DNA of 64,000 bases, taken from the NCBI GenBank assembly GCA_037349315.1, contig JBAIAC010000018.1, forward strand, positions 4,836,001-4,900,000. The letters run 5' to 3'. The notes under the pieces were generated by a model. That model made no database searches and was not told the origin of the DNA. It saw nothing but the letters and a program-made list of their open reading frames with translations. The stretch's first letter is position 1; each line of letters begins with the position of its first letter. The stretch comes from Chelydra serpentina. Lineage: Eukaryota; Chordata; Testudines; Chelydridae. The translations under genes and the position numbers were made by a program. Of this stretch, positions 23,029 through 35,300 are shown piece by piece.

Positions 23029-24722
23029 ACTGACATTTTACTCTATATGTAAAAGGCATCATGTAATATGTCACTGGAAAACTAATGCACTGAACATTAC
23101 TTTTGCATGATGTATGTATGCAGTGTGTATTGAGTGTTATGGATATATGTAGGAGTGACTAACGTGTTCAAACCAAGCATGTCCACCAGGAGGTGTGGTG
23201 GAAGCTCCATCCTTAGAGGTTTTTAAGGCCCAGATTGATAAAGCCTTGGCTGGGATGATTTAGTTGGGGTTGGTCCTGCTTCAAACAGGGGGTTGGACTA
23301 GATGACCTCCTGAGGTCTCTTCCAACCCTAATCTTCTATGATTCTATGTCAGGGTGAGGTGTTAAACAAGTCTGCCCTAGACAAAGGAATGACCACCAGG
23401 ATTGTCAGGCAGAGACAATGAAGGTACATTTACATATTAGGTAAACAAAGTTAGTGCACGGGGGAGGAGTCTGCTTCCAGTAGGGAAGAGAAACTTTATC
23501 GGCACAGAAAGACAAGGGACTTGAACATCAAGTCAGAAGCAATTGAATCGACTGATTTTATATATATTACATTACTGTGTTTTTATATAAAGGTTTTATG
23601 AAAGCATATGACATACTAGTGATTAATATAATTGTAAAGGGTATGTATGTATTAACACTGTATAGGGAATTATGGATACTCATTGATATTAGGCTTTACA
23701 TTCTGTGCCCAAACAAAAGGAGAAATATGCAGCTCCCAGACAGGAGGGAACGCCACAGCTGTCACGTGTCTCCTATGTAAACTAAGCTTGCTGGAATCTA
23801 AACAGTGGAAGCCCCATACAAGGGGATGGGAAGCCCACAGAAAGGGAAGAACAGCATGAGGTCATCCTGTCTCTTGAAACAAGGTCCTTGAACTTTGGAA
23901 AATGTAATCTAAGACTGAAGCCATCTTTGGCATCCATCACTAGATAGATACAAGGTGCCAGAACTCTTGCAAACTGAAAAAGATGGGCCCTTCAACCAAG
24001 AGAGGCAGAGTTGAAGTCTCTGGAAACTGAACATTGGAGAGAGACCTGCTTAGACAAAGATCTTCCAGCTGGAAAGACAAGGGAAGCCAGCATCTCGTTT
24101 TTTGTGTGGAAGGTCCTGACTTAGGGACCTGGGAAGAATGACTGGTGAGGCTCAAACAAAGCCAATATCTTGCTAGATTGTTTTAGACTTTTAGATGCAT
24201 GTTTTTTCTTTTATTTGCTTGTAACCCTTTCTAATGACATTCCTTTTATTTGGGATCACTTAACCTATGTCCTATGGTTAATGTGTCTAGTTTTTACTAT
24301 AAACCAGCTCAGTGCTGTTTGAGGGGAAGGGTGTGTTTACCCTAGTTAAGTTAACATGCTGTAATGTGCTTTGCTGTCTTCAAATGAGCAATGAATCCCA
24401 TTTCTCTGAGTGACCCAGGAATGGGCTTGACACTTCAGGGTGCACTCTTCTGCGGAAATTTGGGACTGGCAGTGTGGTGGGGCCACCTGGCTGGTGGAAG
24501 CCAGATTGGGACTTTGGTGCTGTAGACAGGCATTGGGCTCAGAGGTGCTGAACGAGGGCTGTCTAGCACACAAACACTCAGAGTGTGAGATATGTTAGTA
24601 GGCTGGTTGTGAGCATCTCAGGCTGGGAGCTACAGGAGCAGGGTATTTCAGGCACCCAGGGTTACAGAGCAGGCGGTAACCAAACCCCTCACTGGTCTCG
24701 CTTGCACTCTGACCCCTGTGAC
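23029..24722 (+). mobile_element. Probable degraded LTR-like repeat, interrupted
   Basis: This 1.5-kb block (plus an inserted CR1 tail) has the feel of a turtle LTR family: an AT-rich first part (GCATCATGTAATATGTCACT), a mixed middle and a G-rich end ending CCCCTCACTGGTCTC, CTTGCACTCTGACCCCTGTG. I found no second LTR, no internal coding region and no certain TSD, so boundaries are approximate. Class is not assignable from what I can see. The open frames inside are chance. Confidence 0.4.
23184..23345 (+). mobile_element. CR1 LINE 3' end, plus
   Basis: Runs CTCCATCCTTAGAGGTTTTT, AAGGCCCAGATTGATAAAGC, GGGGGTTGGACTAGATGACC, GGTCTCTTCCAACCC and ends in the CR1 terminal repeat TTCTATGATTCTATG. 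ATGTC occurs on both sides (23179-23183 and 23346-23350), a possible 5-bp duplication. It interrupts the surrounding LTR-like sequence. Confidence 0.8.
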
Positions 24723-27693
24723 TGTGTAAATACTTTAAACACGGGGAAGTTAATACAAAAGGTTGGAGAGGCTTTCCCAGTGCCATACAGTAAATCAGCA
24801 GCAGAACTAGGATTAGAAGTCAGGACTTTCTGACTTCCATTTCCATACTCACTTCTCTAGCCCCCTATGAATCCTGGGCCAGATGAGAGGGTTTGAAAAA
24901 CTTCACAAGGTTGAGCTCTGCATTTCTCAAGAATGCTCCCTTCTAAATTGAAGTCTCCCAGAAGAGCCCGAGCGTATGCTACCATGGTCCGCTGGGACCT
25001 CACAGATCATGGAATATCTGTGAGGAGAATCAGTACCTCCTTGGGGCGTCATGGTTGGTCAGTGTGACCAGTCTCCATGCAATTATGCCTTTTAAGAAAG
25101 GTGGGTTGCTATTGGCTCTTCTGCTGAGGATAAGAAGATGTGGCGAGAGAGACTGATTATAAGAACAGCATTAACTCTTTGGTAATCTGCTCAGTCCTGA
25201 TTGGTGCATAACCTGGTGAATTGTGGCTGCTCCCTGGATCCACCTCCACCCCCTGCAGAAAGTTCCTGAAGATGGAAATTCATACAGCAGAATCAGTGCT
25301 CTCCCTTTCCATTACTTCCACCCGTATGTGGGTGGACTTTCCACGTCTTTCCTTAAAGAGAAACAATTGTTGAACTCACAGGATTTCCTTGTGAAATTAA
25401 AAGAAGTCAATGATTTAAAAATGAAAAAGGAAACTTTTTTTGTTTAAAAATGTACAAATATCCATAGGTAATTTTTAATCTAGTTGACTGATCCAATAGA
25501 GCACTTGGGCATGGATGTAACTTAAAGCACTTGTGTAGTGTCCACTGAAATAATTTAACTCTAATCTTGGGTTTAAAGTCACACACGGTAAGTACTTTGC
25601 TAGATTGGGTCAGAGGTTATTGGACTTCTTTAAAAAAAATAAAAATAAAAAAAAAAATCTTTCCAGCCCATATATTTAGAAGCGCATGTGCAAAATTGTG
25701 TTCATGCAGTTTTGAGTGAGCATGTCAGACACCGTGCATGTGCAACCCCGCTGCATGAAAGCCAGGGATGGGTGCACCCGAGTGTACTCTTGGGTGCCAA
25801 TCTCCACGTTGTGCTGAATCTTTAGACCTTGCCCAAATAAAATGTGCTTATTAATAGCTTTAAATTGCCTTTCAGCATGGTAATTGCTTTCTTTTTTTTA
25901 AACAGTAATATTAAATAGCATCAGACAAGCCCCGTTAATTTTTCTCACTCTGGAAAAACCTAGCTTGTATGTTGACTTGAGTTTATTAAATTTCATGAGC
26001 AACAAGACACAGCCATTTATTGTACATATATCCTTATAAACACATGCACTGTGATCTCATAGTAGGTATTTTGGTAATCTCCCTGCCTGACTTGAAAGGT
26101 GAGATGCATTTTGTAAAGCTATGAAGTTCCCTCCTGGTATTTTGGTCTGGAATTTGCTGGAATAAATCTTCTATTTTGCTATGGGTTTTCCCCCCAGAAT
26201 AGTTCAAGAACAAGCCCGTGTCCTGGATTTCAGGGTCAGTGTAGTGATGACAGCACATTACTCTGGGTTAGCTAGTCCTTTCAGCTAGTCCTTTTTACTC
26301 TAAGCTGTTCCTGAACTAACCGTATGGGTTTAGCAAGTCCAAGTGAAAAGAAGCCATCTGGTTTGTTTGAATCAGCCTGTGTCCATGGCAGTGTGGTCCT
26401 TTTACTAAACCGGTGTCGTCTTCTAATTTCCTGAAGACTTCTTTGCAAAACTAGCGTGTTTCTCTCTTTTTGTGAGTAATTGTTGCCACTTCTCAGCTAT
26501 GGTGCTCACCCTGACATTGCTCATCCTCACTTTACTGTCTCCTGCCTCCCTGTCGCCGATTATCTATTTACCCAACAGTTCAACTCCATGGTCAAATCCA
26601 TTTATGCGTTCTCCCCTGCACTGTAGCTTAATTAGAAACAAGTCTTTATGTTCGCTTACTGCTGATGGAGGTACAGGGGAGAAGGTTTATGGGAATCTGT
26701 CCACATTATTTATGGAATGTTTCAGTATTACCAAGCAGCTGATGACACATCAGTCATCAATCCAAATCCATGTCCAGAGAGACACTAAAACTTTAGTGCT
26801 TAACAGAGCTCGAAATACCCACCTGTCCCTCTATCCATCCTGCAATTAGAAATTGAAAGAAGACAGTCTATTTTGCTGATGCTGTGGATCTGATATAATC
26901 CTTCACATATTATAACGCTGTCTGATGCCAATTATATTATTGCTGATATTTGCTGGTGCTTAGGATTTCAGTATTTTCATCAGTTCAATAGGGCAAAATT
27001 GAGAAAGCACAGAAAGATAGGCCCCAAAGCTGTTTACTACTGGGGGACAGTGGTATTTAAGCAAAATCATTGTAAATGTTAGATTTCTATGGGAAAAGAA
27101 TATACTGTACACATGTTCCCAAAAGGCATGTATTTCTGTTCCAGAGTTCACACATTAACGTTTGCTAGTGTGTAAGATGCATTTCTATTGCTTTTTTTTT
27201 ATAGTAAAACCACCACCAGAAGAGATTAACTTTATGAATGAAGTAGCAACACTTTAAAATAATATTATTCTTTTCTGTTCTGCTTAGGTCTTATTTAGCA
27301 CCCCCATCACTATCACCATCTGAAATCCTTATTAAGTAATTCTGTCTTGTCATGAATGGCTTTAATATTCTTTATAAATTTAATCATGGTGAACTACGAT
27401 AAATAATGTTGTGGCACATTTCACTAGATGGTACTAACATGGGATTTACATTATATTTAATAGTATTTAGCTATATGCATGTATGTCTTTTCATCTTCAA
27501 AGCTTTTGTAAAACATAAACTAGCTCATAGGGAGCATATTGGTTAATCTTAAAATGGGATAATGTTCATCGAAAATGAAGGGTGGGTGGAATAAATGACT
27601 TGACCAATGCCACAAAGGAAGTCCATTTAAGCTGTAGCATAAGAACTAGGATTTGCCTAGTTCCTAAACTTGTACTCATGTAATAGTTTAAAG
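24723..27693. other. Intergenic sequence, no gene recognised
   Basis: Includes an A-rich run near 25630-25660. The 125-codon frame at 26472-26849 has a hydrophobic Leu/Thr-rich start but no recognisable domain, and I do not call it a gene. Confidence 0.45.
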
Positions 27694-27812
27694 ACTCCAA
27701 TCCAGCAAAGCGCTCGAGGATGTGCTTAAACCTGAGGCATGTGAATTGACTTCAGTGTGACTACTCATTTAAAGTTAAGTACATGCATAAGTGCTTTTCT
27801 GGACTAGGGCCT
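27694..27812. repeat. Palindromic repeat with ATCCAGCAAAGCGCT ends
   Basis: ATCCAGCAAAGCGCT on the left is answered by AAGTGCTTTTCTGGACT on the right, with internal self-complementary words (GTGCTTAAACCTGAGGCATG against TTAAGTACATGCATAAG) around TTGACTTCAGTGTGACTACT. This is one of the short old self-complementary families of this genome, most likely a MITE. Confidence 0.6.
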
Positions 27813-28955
27813 CAAAGATGATGATGTTTTACCATATTTTTAATGTTTGTTAATTTATCAGCATCGGGTATTATTTCAGCCTTCAAATAGCTAGGAAAGC
27901 TTTGGGCTTCAGGTGCAGGCTTTCCTTTAATGGGGAAAATATATGGACAAAGATACAAGATATTGTCTTTCTAGTCTAATTTGTTGACAAGACTACACAC
28001 GCTTTTAGGGGGTATTCAATGGAAAAAGCAAACTGCTGTTTATAAGTCTCAGAGGTAGCATCAGTTTCATCAGTCCAGCAAAATGGCTGTATTCAACTTC
28101 TAGCCATAGTGTTTCTCTGTCTGCTGCTTCTCCCCAGATACAACTTCTAACTCAAACACTGAGGCTACTAGACCTTAACTCCTCCCCAAAACAAATTAAG
28201 GCCCATATGTCACCCGCAGTTGGGCCTCTATTTTTGTGGAAGTAAGATGGTTAATGAAAAAATGTGTCCATATTGATTTGCAGGCTAAAAATGAATTATT
28301 GAAATTATTAACTTTCTCAAATCATCACTTGATTGACTCGGCATCTTGACCATTATTAATCCAGCTCACTAAATGCTTTTAATATGAGCAATTTCAACAA
28401 ACATATTCATTTCATATGATTGCTATTTGCCCTACAGTACTGCATTGATTTAGCAATGCATTGTACATAACAGAGCGGGAAGGAAAAGGTTCCTTTCCAA
28501 AAAATTTCCAGTAGGGATTTAAAAACCATGTGAGATGAAAAAAATCCCTGTAGGAGGTGTTAGTGAAACCTGCTGAAGGAGAAGGTGGTATATTCCAAGC
28601 AGTAGTCAGGGTAGCTCTTAAGAGCAAACAATATGAAAGAGCTAGCAGGCACCGGGTGGGTGTTTGGCAAAGAAGGGGAGGGGAGGTGGTGGAGTAAGAG
28701 CTGGATTCCCATCTACTCTCTAACTTATTCATGTGCAGTACCTGGTACCAGCCCAAGAAAACCAGCTAATGTATCACGAGAATAGGTAGAGTTGGAGGGC
28801 ATGATATAAGCCTCCTTTTTGCCTTTATAAAGAAGCAGTCAAATCACATAATCTGCCCATATACCCAAGCAGGTCCACATCATAAGTGGAGCTGCCCAGA
28901 AAACTGTATTCTGTTTCACAGAGATATGAGGTTTTGGATTTGGTTTGTTCCAATG
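27813..28955. other. Intergenic sequence, no gene recognised
   Basis: No domain or repeat recognised. The frame at 28412-28756 (minus) is unsupported. Confidence 0.4.
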
Positions 28956-29050
28956 TGAAATGAAGCTGAGAGCATAGTCCTGAACCTGTGTGGCCACTGT
29001 CCTAAGCCAATACCTTAACCACTGGGCCAGTAGCAGGATAGTCCATCCTC
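28956..29050 (-). repeat. MIR-like SINE head, minus
   Basis: In reverse complement it reads GGCCCAGTGGTTAAGGTATT (box A-like), GGCTTAGGACAGTGG and ACAGGTTCAGGACTATGC (box B-like). Only the tRNA-like head remains. Confidence 0.5.
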
Positions 29051-29704
29051 GATATTCCACATCGATTTGATGAAATTTTTATCTGTTTCCATGAAACGTT
29101 TTGGGTTCAACAGGCAAATATTTAATTGAAAAGTTTTTAACCAGCTGTGATTGAAAGTAGGCATAAGTGTCCTGACTTGGGGGGTAGAGGAAAATGAAGA
29201 GATCATATCAGCAACCTGAGATGATTTTTTAAAAAGTCATTCCCTGACAGGGTTTTTCCTCACCCTATAGTACAGTTGTCTTAATTTTACACTTAACCTG
29301 ACCTTAAGGGACTTGCCTGTATTTGGTAGGAACGGTAATCTAAAAAGTAAGCTGATGAAATTAAATAGTGCACGAGTAAAGCACTAATGCAATAAGGATA
29401 CTAATGTGATAAAGCACTAATGGGACAAGATTAACAAGAAGGCTCCTTTCTGTCTCCAGTGTTGAACTCATGGGAATGGATAGAGGGGTACTGTCAGCGG
29501 GAGGGCCTTTCAAATATAGACCCTCATTAAGTCTGCAAAACCTGAGTTTTGTACTTTTGTTGCCTTTGGGACACTGTGCAAGACACATTTGTTCACCATC
29601 TTTGGGATGTATTATCTTGGATGCTGGGGGTGGGAATCTATAGTCTATTTGGTTACAGATTTATCACTGATATTTGTTGAATGCAATTTTTTTGGAATTC
29701 ATGA
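29051..29704. other. Intergenic sequence, no gene recognised
   Basis: Nothing recognisable. Confidence 0.4.
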
Positions 29705-30268
29705 GCAGACATGGTCAACAAAAATAATTAGGGGAATGGAACGGCTTCCGTATGAGGAGAGATTAATAAAACTGGGACTTTTCAACTTGAAAAAGAGATG
29801 ACTAAGGGGAGATATGATTGAGGACTATAAAATCATGACTGGTGTGGAGAAAGTAAATAAGGAAGTGTTGTTTACTCCTTCTCATAACACAAGAAGTAGG
29901 GGTCATTACATTAATAGGCAGAAGGTTTAAAACAAACAAAGGGAAGTATTTCTTCACACAATGCACAGTCAACCTGTGGAACTCGTTGCTAGAGGATGTT
30001 GTGAAGGCCAAGACTGTAATTGGGTTAAAAAAAGAACTAGATAAATTCATGGAGGATAGGTCCATCAATGGCTATTAGCCAGGATGGGCAGGGATGGTGT
30101 CCCTAACCTCTGTTTGCCAAAAGCTGGGAATGAGCGACAGAGAATGGATCACTTGATGATTACCTGTTCTGTCCATTCCCTCTGGGGCATCTGGCATTGG
30201 TCACTGTTGGAAGACAGGATACTGGCCTAGATGGACCCAGTATGGCCATTCTTATGTTCTTATGCTGT
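29705..30268 (+). mobile_element. CR1 LINE 3' region, plus
   Basis: The plus strand encodes fragments of the CR1 reverse-transcriptase C-terminus: LPYEERLIKLGLFNLKKR, a stop, then LRGDMIEDYKIM. It continues into the typical 3' UTR (GAACTCGTTGCTAGAGGATG, CTTCTGGGGCATCTGGCATTGG-like words) and ends in TTATGTTCTTATG. Several stops and frameshifts make it a dead, 5'-truncated copy, as most CR1 copies are. Confidence 0.9.
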
Positions 30269-30362
30269 ATAGTGGTGTGTGTGGTCATTGAGTAATATAA
30301 ATGCAAGCAGGATACAAGGCAACAGGAAGCTGCTTTGCATGGCACGCACTTAGTAAACCAGA

Positions 30363-30441
30363 CTCTCAGCAAATGTAAACTGGCACAAGTCCATTGAATT
30401 CAGTGGATCTATGCTAATTTACACCATGTTAGGATCTGGCC
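30363..30441. repeat. Palindromic MITE-like repeat, third copy
   Basis: AAATGTAAACTGGCACAAGT, then CATTGAATTCAGTGG, then ATGCTAATTTACACC and AGGATCTGGCCC. Same family as 4249-4325 and 6945-7024. Confidence 0.5.
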
Positions 30442-32204
30442 CAAAGAGTTTAGATTTTGAGATACCTAGGGGTTCACCAATTAAACATTTAAGATTCTTT
30501 GCTTTTTTGCCCTACCCACTGCCCCCTTTCCACTGCTTACCCTGGCAACACCATAAGAGTCAGGTTAGTTCGAATAAAATCTTAGCAGCTGGCATCCTTC
30601 CTTACGAGCGTCAGGAAAAAGTGATTTGTGTGTGTTTTTAATGCTGCTTCCCTTCTTACAGAGCAGTCATATTCTGCACAATCATCAGGCTGTTGATCTT
30701 GATTAAATTCTTTGTGGTAACAGCAATATGATTGTAACTGCTGGTGGCCATCAAATGGGGGGGGTGGGGAAGCTGCATTGTGGAGAATCAGTTTCTTTCT
30801 CAAAACCCAATATCTTTTTTCGGAAAAAGATTAGATGGTGACATACAGGGCTTTTATCATGCAAAATGAAAACACTGTTGTCAGAAAAATACACATTTAA
30901 TAACACCGGAGGAAACCCTGTTAAAGGCAAAATACTTTACTCGGTAGTAATGTCTTTCCACCTTTCATTGCATTTTCTCCACTTGGCACAAAGGAGCTTG
31001 ATGCTTTTAAGAGGTTTTTTTTTTTTATGTAGCTAGCAAAATGGATTTTTCAATATGCCTTGATTCTCAAAGGTTTTAAGGATTATGCTAAACTACAGCA
31101 AACCTGTAATTTGTAGTCTTGGCAAATTGGGAGCGTTACTTTCATACAGGAAGATGAGGCCTGGCTGGCTCCATGGCTAACATGATGCATTTCCGTCTTG
31201 CTGGTTCTCATTTAAAACCTCATGTAAGGCTCTTTTGGTGCGGTATGTACAGACCTGTCATTGTTAAAGTTCAAAATGGGGACAAGCACACTGTCCTTCT
31301 AAAATGTGAGTTTGATTATATGAACGAGGAGAAGGGCAAAGAACATAGATGGAGGAATACTAATTGATATGGAAATCGCTCCCACTGCTCGCTTTGCATC
31401 TATTCAGTCACAGAGGCATGTGTGCGCTCAGAGCCCCATGCACCCACTAAAGCCCTATTCCAGCCACCAGTTGCATGCTCTCCAGTAGCCCATCATCCTT
31501 TCTGATCCATCTGTCACTAGCCTGTATTGGAGAATTCCATTCCTTCCCCTCTGCTTGGCTGTGGTATGGTATGGTAGGCTGGATAGCTTGAATGCTTCAG
31601 CAACGTTTGCGTTAAGTATGATTGACAGGCTGCTAGAACATAAGCACGGAAGCGGTCTAGCAATAACAGAAGTACAATGAGGCAGATTCAGAGGAGACGT
31701 TATTGCCAAGAGGAACTTGCACTTTTGCTTTCACAGTGCTGCTGTAATGGGGCAGGAGAGAGTGGGTCACCAGAAGATGCATAACCTCACAGAATGGGTT
31801 GCTCAGAATCATGAGGGCACAATCTTTAGGTTCCCTGGGGTTGTGTGCATGTGGGAGCCCAGGCCAGTAAGAAGTTGAAAGGGATGTGGATGAAACCCTC
31901 CATATTCTAATATACATAGAGCATTGGAATCTGTCTATCTAGTCACAAATATTTCCAAAGGGCTAAACTGTGTCTAATACTGTGCAAGCCTTTGGGGGGC
32001 AGAAGAGAACCTTCCCCTCCCCTTAAGTCCTATATGGAACCCAAGCAGAATACTGGAACTTGCATTCCTAGCATGTTCCTAAAAGAAGGAGATGGGAAAT
32101 GGTTTTCCTGTCCTGTGAAAACTTTCATAATTTTGAACACATTCCTGTTCCCCATCAGGATGAAACCAAGACGTTGTGAAATAGTTTGTTTAGAGACCCA
32201 CCCG
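30442..32204. other. Intergenic sequence, no gene recognised
   Basis: Unique-looking. A short poly-T run is near 31015 and a poly-G run near 30757. No coding pattern on either strand. Confidence 0.45.
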
Positions 32205-32345
32205 CAATGGCCCACTGGTTAGGGACCCTCATGTGGTATCGGGGAGAGTGAGGTTCAAGTTCCGCATTTGAATTGGGCAAGGTAGGAAATAAACGTGGAA
32301 GTCTCAGGTTCAACCTGAGTGCCCTGATCACTGGCTATTCTGGGG
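32205..32345. repeat. Two opposed tRNA-like SINE heads forming a palindrome
   Basis: Left head (plus): GCCCACTGGTTAGGGACCCT followed by GTGAGGTTCAAGTTCC. Right head (minus): AGCCAGTGATCAGGGCACTC followed by AGGTTGAACCTGAG. Each has a box A-like and a box B-like part, and they converge. The same arrangement is seen at 8756-8915 in the divergent sense, which suggests one inverted-repeat SINE family rather than two chance insertions. Confidence 0.55.
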
Positions 32346-35300
32346 TGGGGTTTTGACCAGAAATTCCATTTTGGACCTGAGGAACCTTTCCTGGTGAATG
32401 TTTCATTGGAGCAGGTATATTCCTATGAAAAGTTTTGGTGTCAATTGACATCTTCCAATGAAAATCCATTTTGTCAGAAAATTCCTAACCAGCTCTAGTT
32501 CCTAATAGGTGCTCACATTTAAATGTAGGGTCTGGACATCTTATTAAAGCTAGTAAACATGAAGTCTGATGTCAGTGGTCCAAATACATTTTATTGACAT
32601 TATACTGGGGTGAATTCATATGGCCCATGGCCTTCACAGGGTAAAATAGAAGAAATTAGATTTTAACAGTGGCAGAATGTACATTTCCTGAGCCTCATTC
32701 TTAGAACTGTCTGAACCTTTTTGGCTAAAATTCTTCTCCCCAAACTCCAATGTTTGGCAAGTAAGATTGCTAAACTTGAACCATTCAGGCTACAAAGTTA
32801 TAAGCAACTGAAAACAGTGTCTTCTAATGGGAAGTGTTGGACAACTTTAATAAGCAGGGCTCGTAGTTCTTGTGTATGGGGGTGTATACCCACACTTTTG
32901 GGCATACAATGGTAGCAAAGACTTTTAAAACTGTTGAAATGGATAGCTATCATCTAATCTCTATGGATATGTGTATCTTCAAGATTCTCTTGAGAATTCT
33001 GTACAGTTTGCAAGGAAATGTGATAGCGTTGCTCAGTGAATTGTTTTAAAACGTGGGTCTGTAGTAACTTTAGCCTATCTTTACATATCCATATCCATTA
33101 AGGAAAAGTACTTTCTACAAGTCTTCTTCAGGCAGCTAAAATTACAACAAAAAATCAAGCTGAAGATTAATTTTTATAGCCCTGAACTTGATCATTCATT
33201 TCTAATGGGAGATATTTTGCTTATATATATATACACACAGACAAAGTAGCTCCTTTTACTTGAGGTTCAAAGTCTTTTTTACAAATATTACATAAGTCTT
33301 CATTGCACAGAGAGGTTCATGAACTGAACCTTGCCACTGGGTTTGCAGGGGCTGGAATTGAACCAGTCCCACGAGGTTCACTTGGAGATTTGAATTCTTA
33401 CAGCTTCATGCACAATGACGAACCATCAACACTAGCCCTTTCCTACTCACCAGCTTGCCACTCCCCCCACCACAAGAAGACCTTGGAGCCCTCCTGTTCT
33501 CACCTTATGTCTTCAGTGGGAGTTTCGGGACACTTAGTGTGGAGACGGGTGGATATTTGTTGGGGAATGGGAGAGACAAAGGCCATTGGTGGGAGAGGGA
33601 GATTCACCAGCTTCCTAGCTATTAGAAGAACCTTACCCCTTGTTCACAGAATCTTTGCAAAGGAGGCCTGAGGTTCATGCATGCTTCAGATATCCGATCA
33701 AATGCTCAGCTCAAGTTGGTATGGGGGCCTGTGTGAATATTTGGCACAGCTCTAATTCCATCTAATTGACAGGTTAGATTAAATATTATACCCATGTTAT
33801 AGACTACAGATAGGTAAATGGATATGCTGGGGTTGCTTTTTCTGCCATACTACTCTCTTCATCCACTTGGAATGTAAGTTAAACTCATTTGCATGCCCAC
33901 TGTCTGTCAAATCCATGCAAGTTAAACTATTTTACCACTTGTAGCCATTTTCTCACCACTGTATCCCACTATTTACATCACAAGTGAATTTGGCCCAGAG
34001 ACATCCATGGGAGTTATACCAGTTCTGAATTTGAGCTGTACATCCTGATTAGCTGAAACGGTCTTCGCTACCTTGGAAAACACCTAAAGGTACATTTTTA
34101 TCCTAAAAAGAGGATTTACTCAATCTCCCTTCTTTTAGGCAATATCTCTGCTGATACCCCTTGTCCCTTTAACAGGACCAAAATTATACAGTCACAGGTT
34201 TAAAAAAACAAAACAAAGAAACAAAAAAACAACAACTGAGCAGATAATAGCTTCCTTAGCCAAAAAAGAATAGCTTCTTTTTACAGGCCTTGTAAATTAG
34301 GCTTAATTGTATTTGAGGCAGAGTAAACCTTTTAAAGCAAACAAATACCGCAGATCAAATGAAATTATTGGTATTATATTCCATTAAAAGATGCAGCTTT
34401 ATAGCGGCGAAAATTGCTATCTGAACTGATAACATTTCTTAGCTGAAAATAAGTCTGCATTATTTAAATGTTGGCCAAATTCCAAGATTTTTTTTTTTAA
34501 ATGAAGTGACCCAAACTTCTTGTCAGCTTAAAAAAGTCCAACAACACAGGCAACAGTTTTTAAGGCTGGAAAGGAACCATTCCTGTTTTTAAAGAGTGCC
34601 GGCCCAGAGCATATGTTCCCAACTCATGGAAGGGGGCCTATAATGGGGAAGTCTTCATTAGGTTCCCATGGAAGAAGCAGGAATCACAGCCACCAAGCCC
34701 AGCTGATCTCAGGGATCCGCAGGGAACACATGACCATCTGCGTGGAGGTCAGGTGCTTCCAAACTGGCACTAGTTCCCCCTGCAGTTCTGGCCCGCCCCC
34801 TATCAGTGTGGTGCCATAAAGGCCATGCTGCAGGCTTTCTTCTACTGGCAGCTGACCTCATTAAGCTGGGTTTCCCAGTGGGGGAGGGCCACAGAAAAGA
34901 GAATTGCGCATAGGTGTTCCCACTAGGTGCTGAGGCCCTTTCTGTAGGAGTCTGGAACAGGGGGCTACAGTGCTCTGGCCAGTTTTGTCATCGTCACATG
35001 CCGGTTTAGGGGGATTGATCATGCTGTATTTTCAGCAGCCTTCCCATTTGTTTGCAAGATTTGTCTCCTCACCCAACACAGAAAATATAGGGACAGTCCC
35101 TCAGTTGATGTAAATGTGTTGCTTTGTCTGAGACTATAGCCCAGGATTTTCCTTCTGATAACAGGTCACTTTTGTCAGAAAATCGCATTGCCTGTAATAT
35201 GGGATTAATATAGGAGTCTACGCTGAGGCAGCAAGGGCCTGATTCTTCTCCCTCTGCTGCAAATCAGGAGCAACTCCACTGAAGAGCAATGGTCTCTCAG

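Noticed and set aside
26472..26849. 125-codon frame with hydrophobic start
   Set aside because: No signal-peptide cleavage pattern that I trust, no homology recognised, no splice or promoter context.
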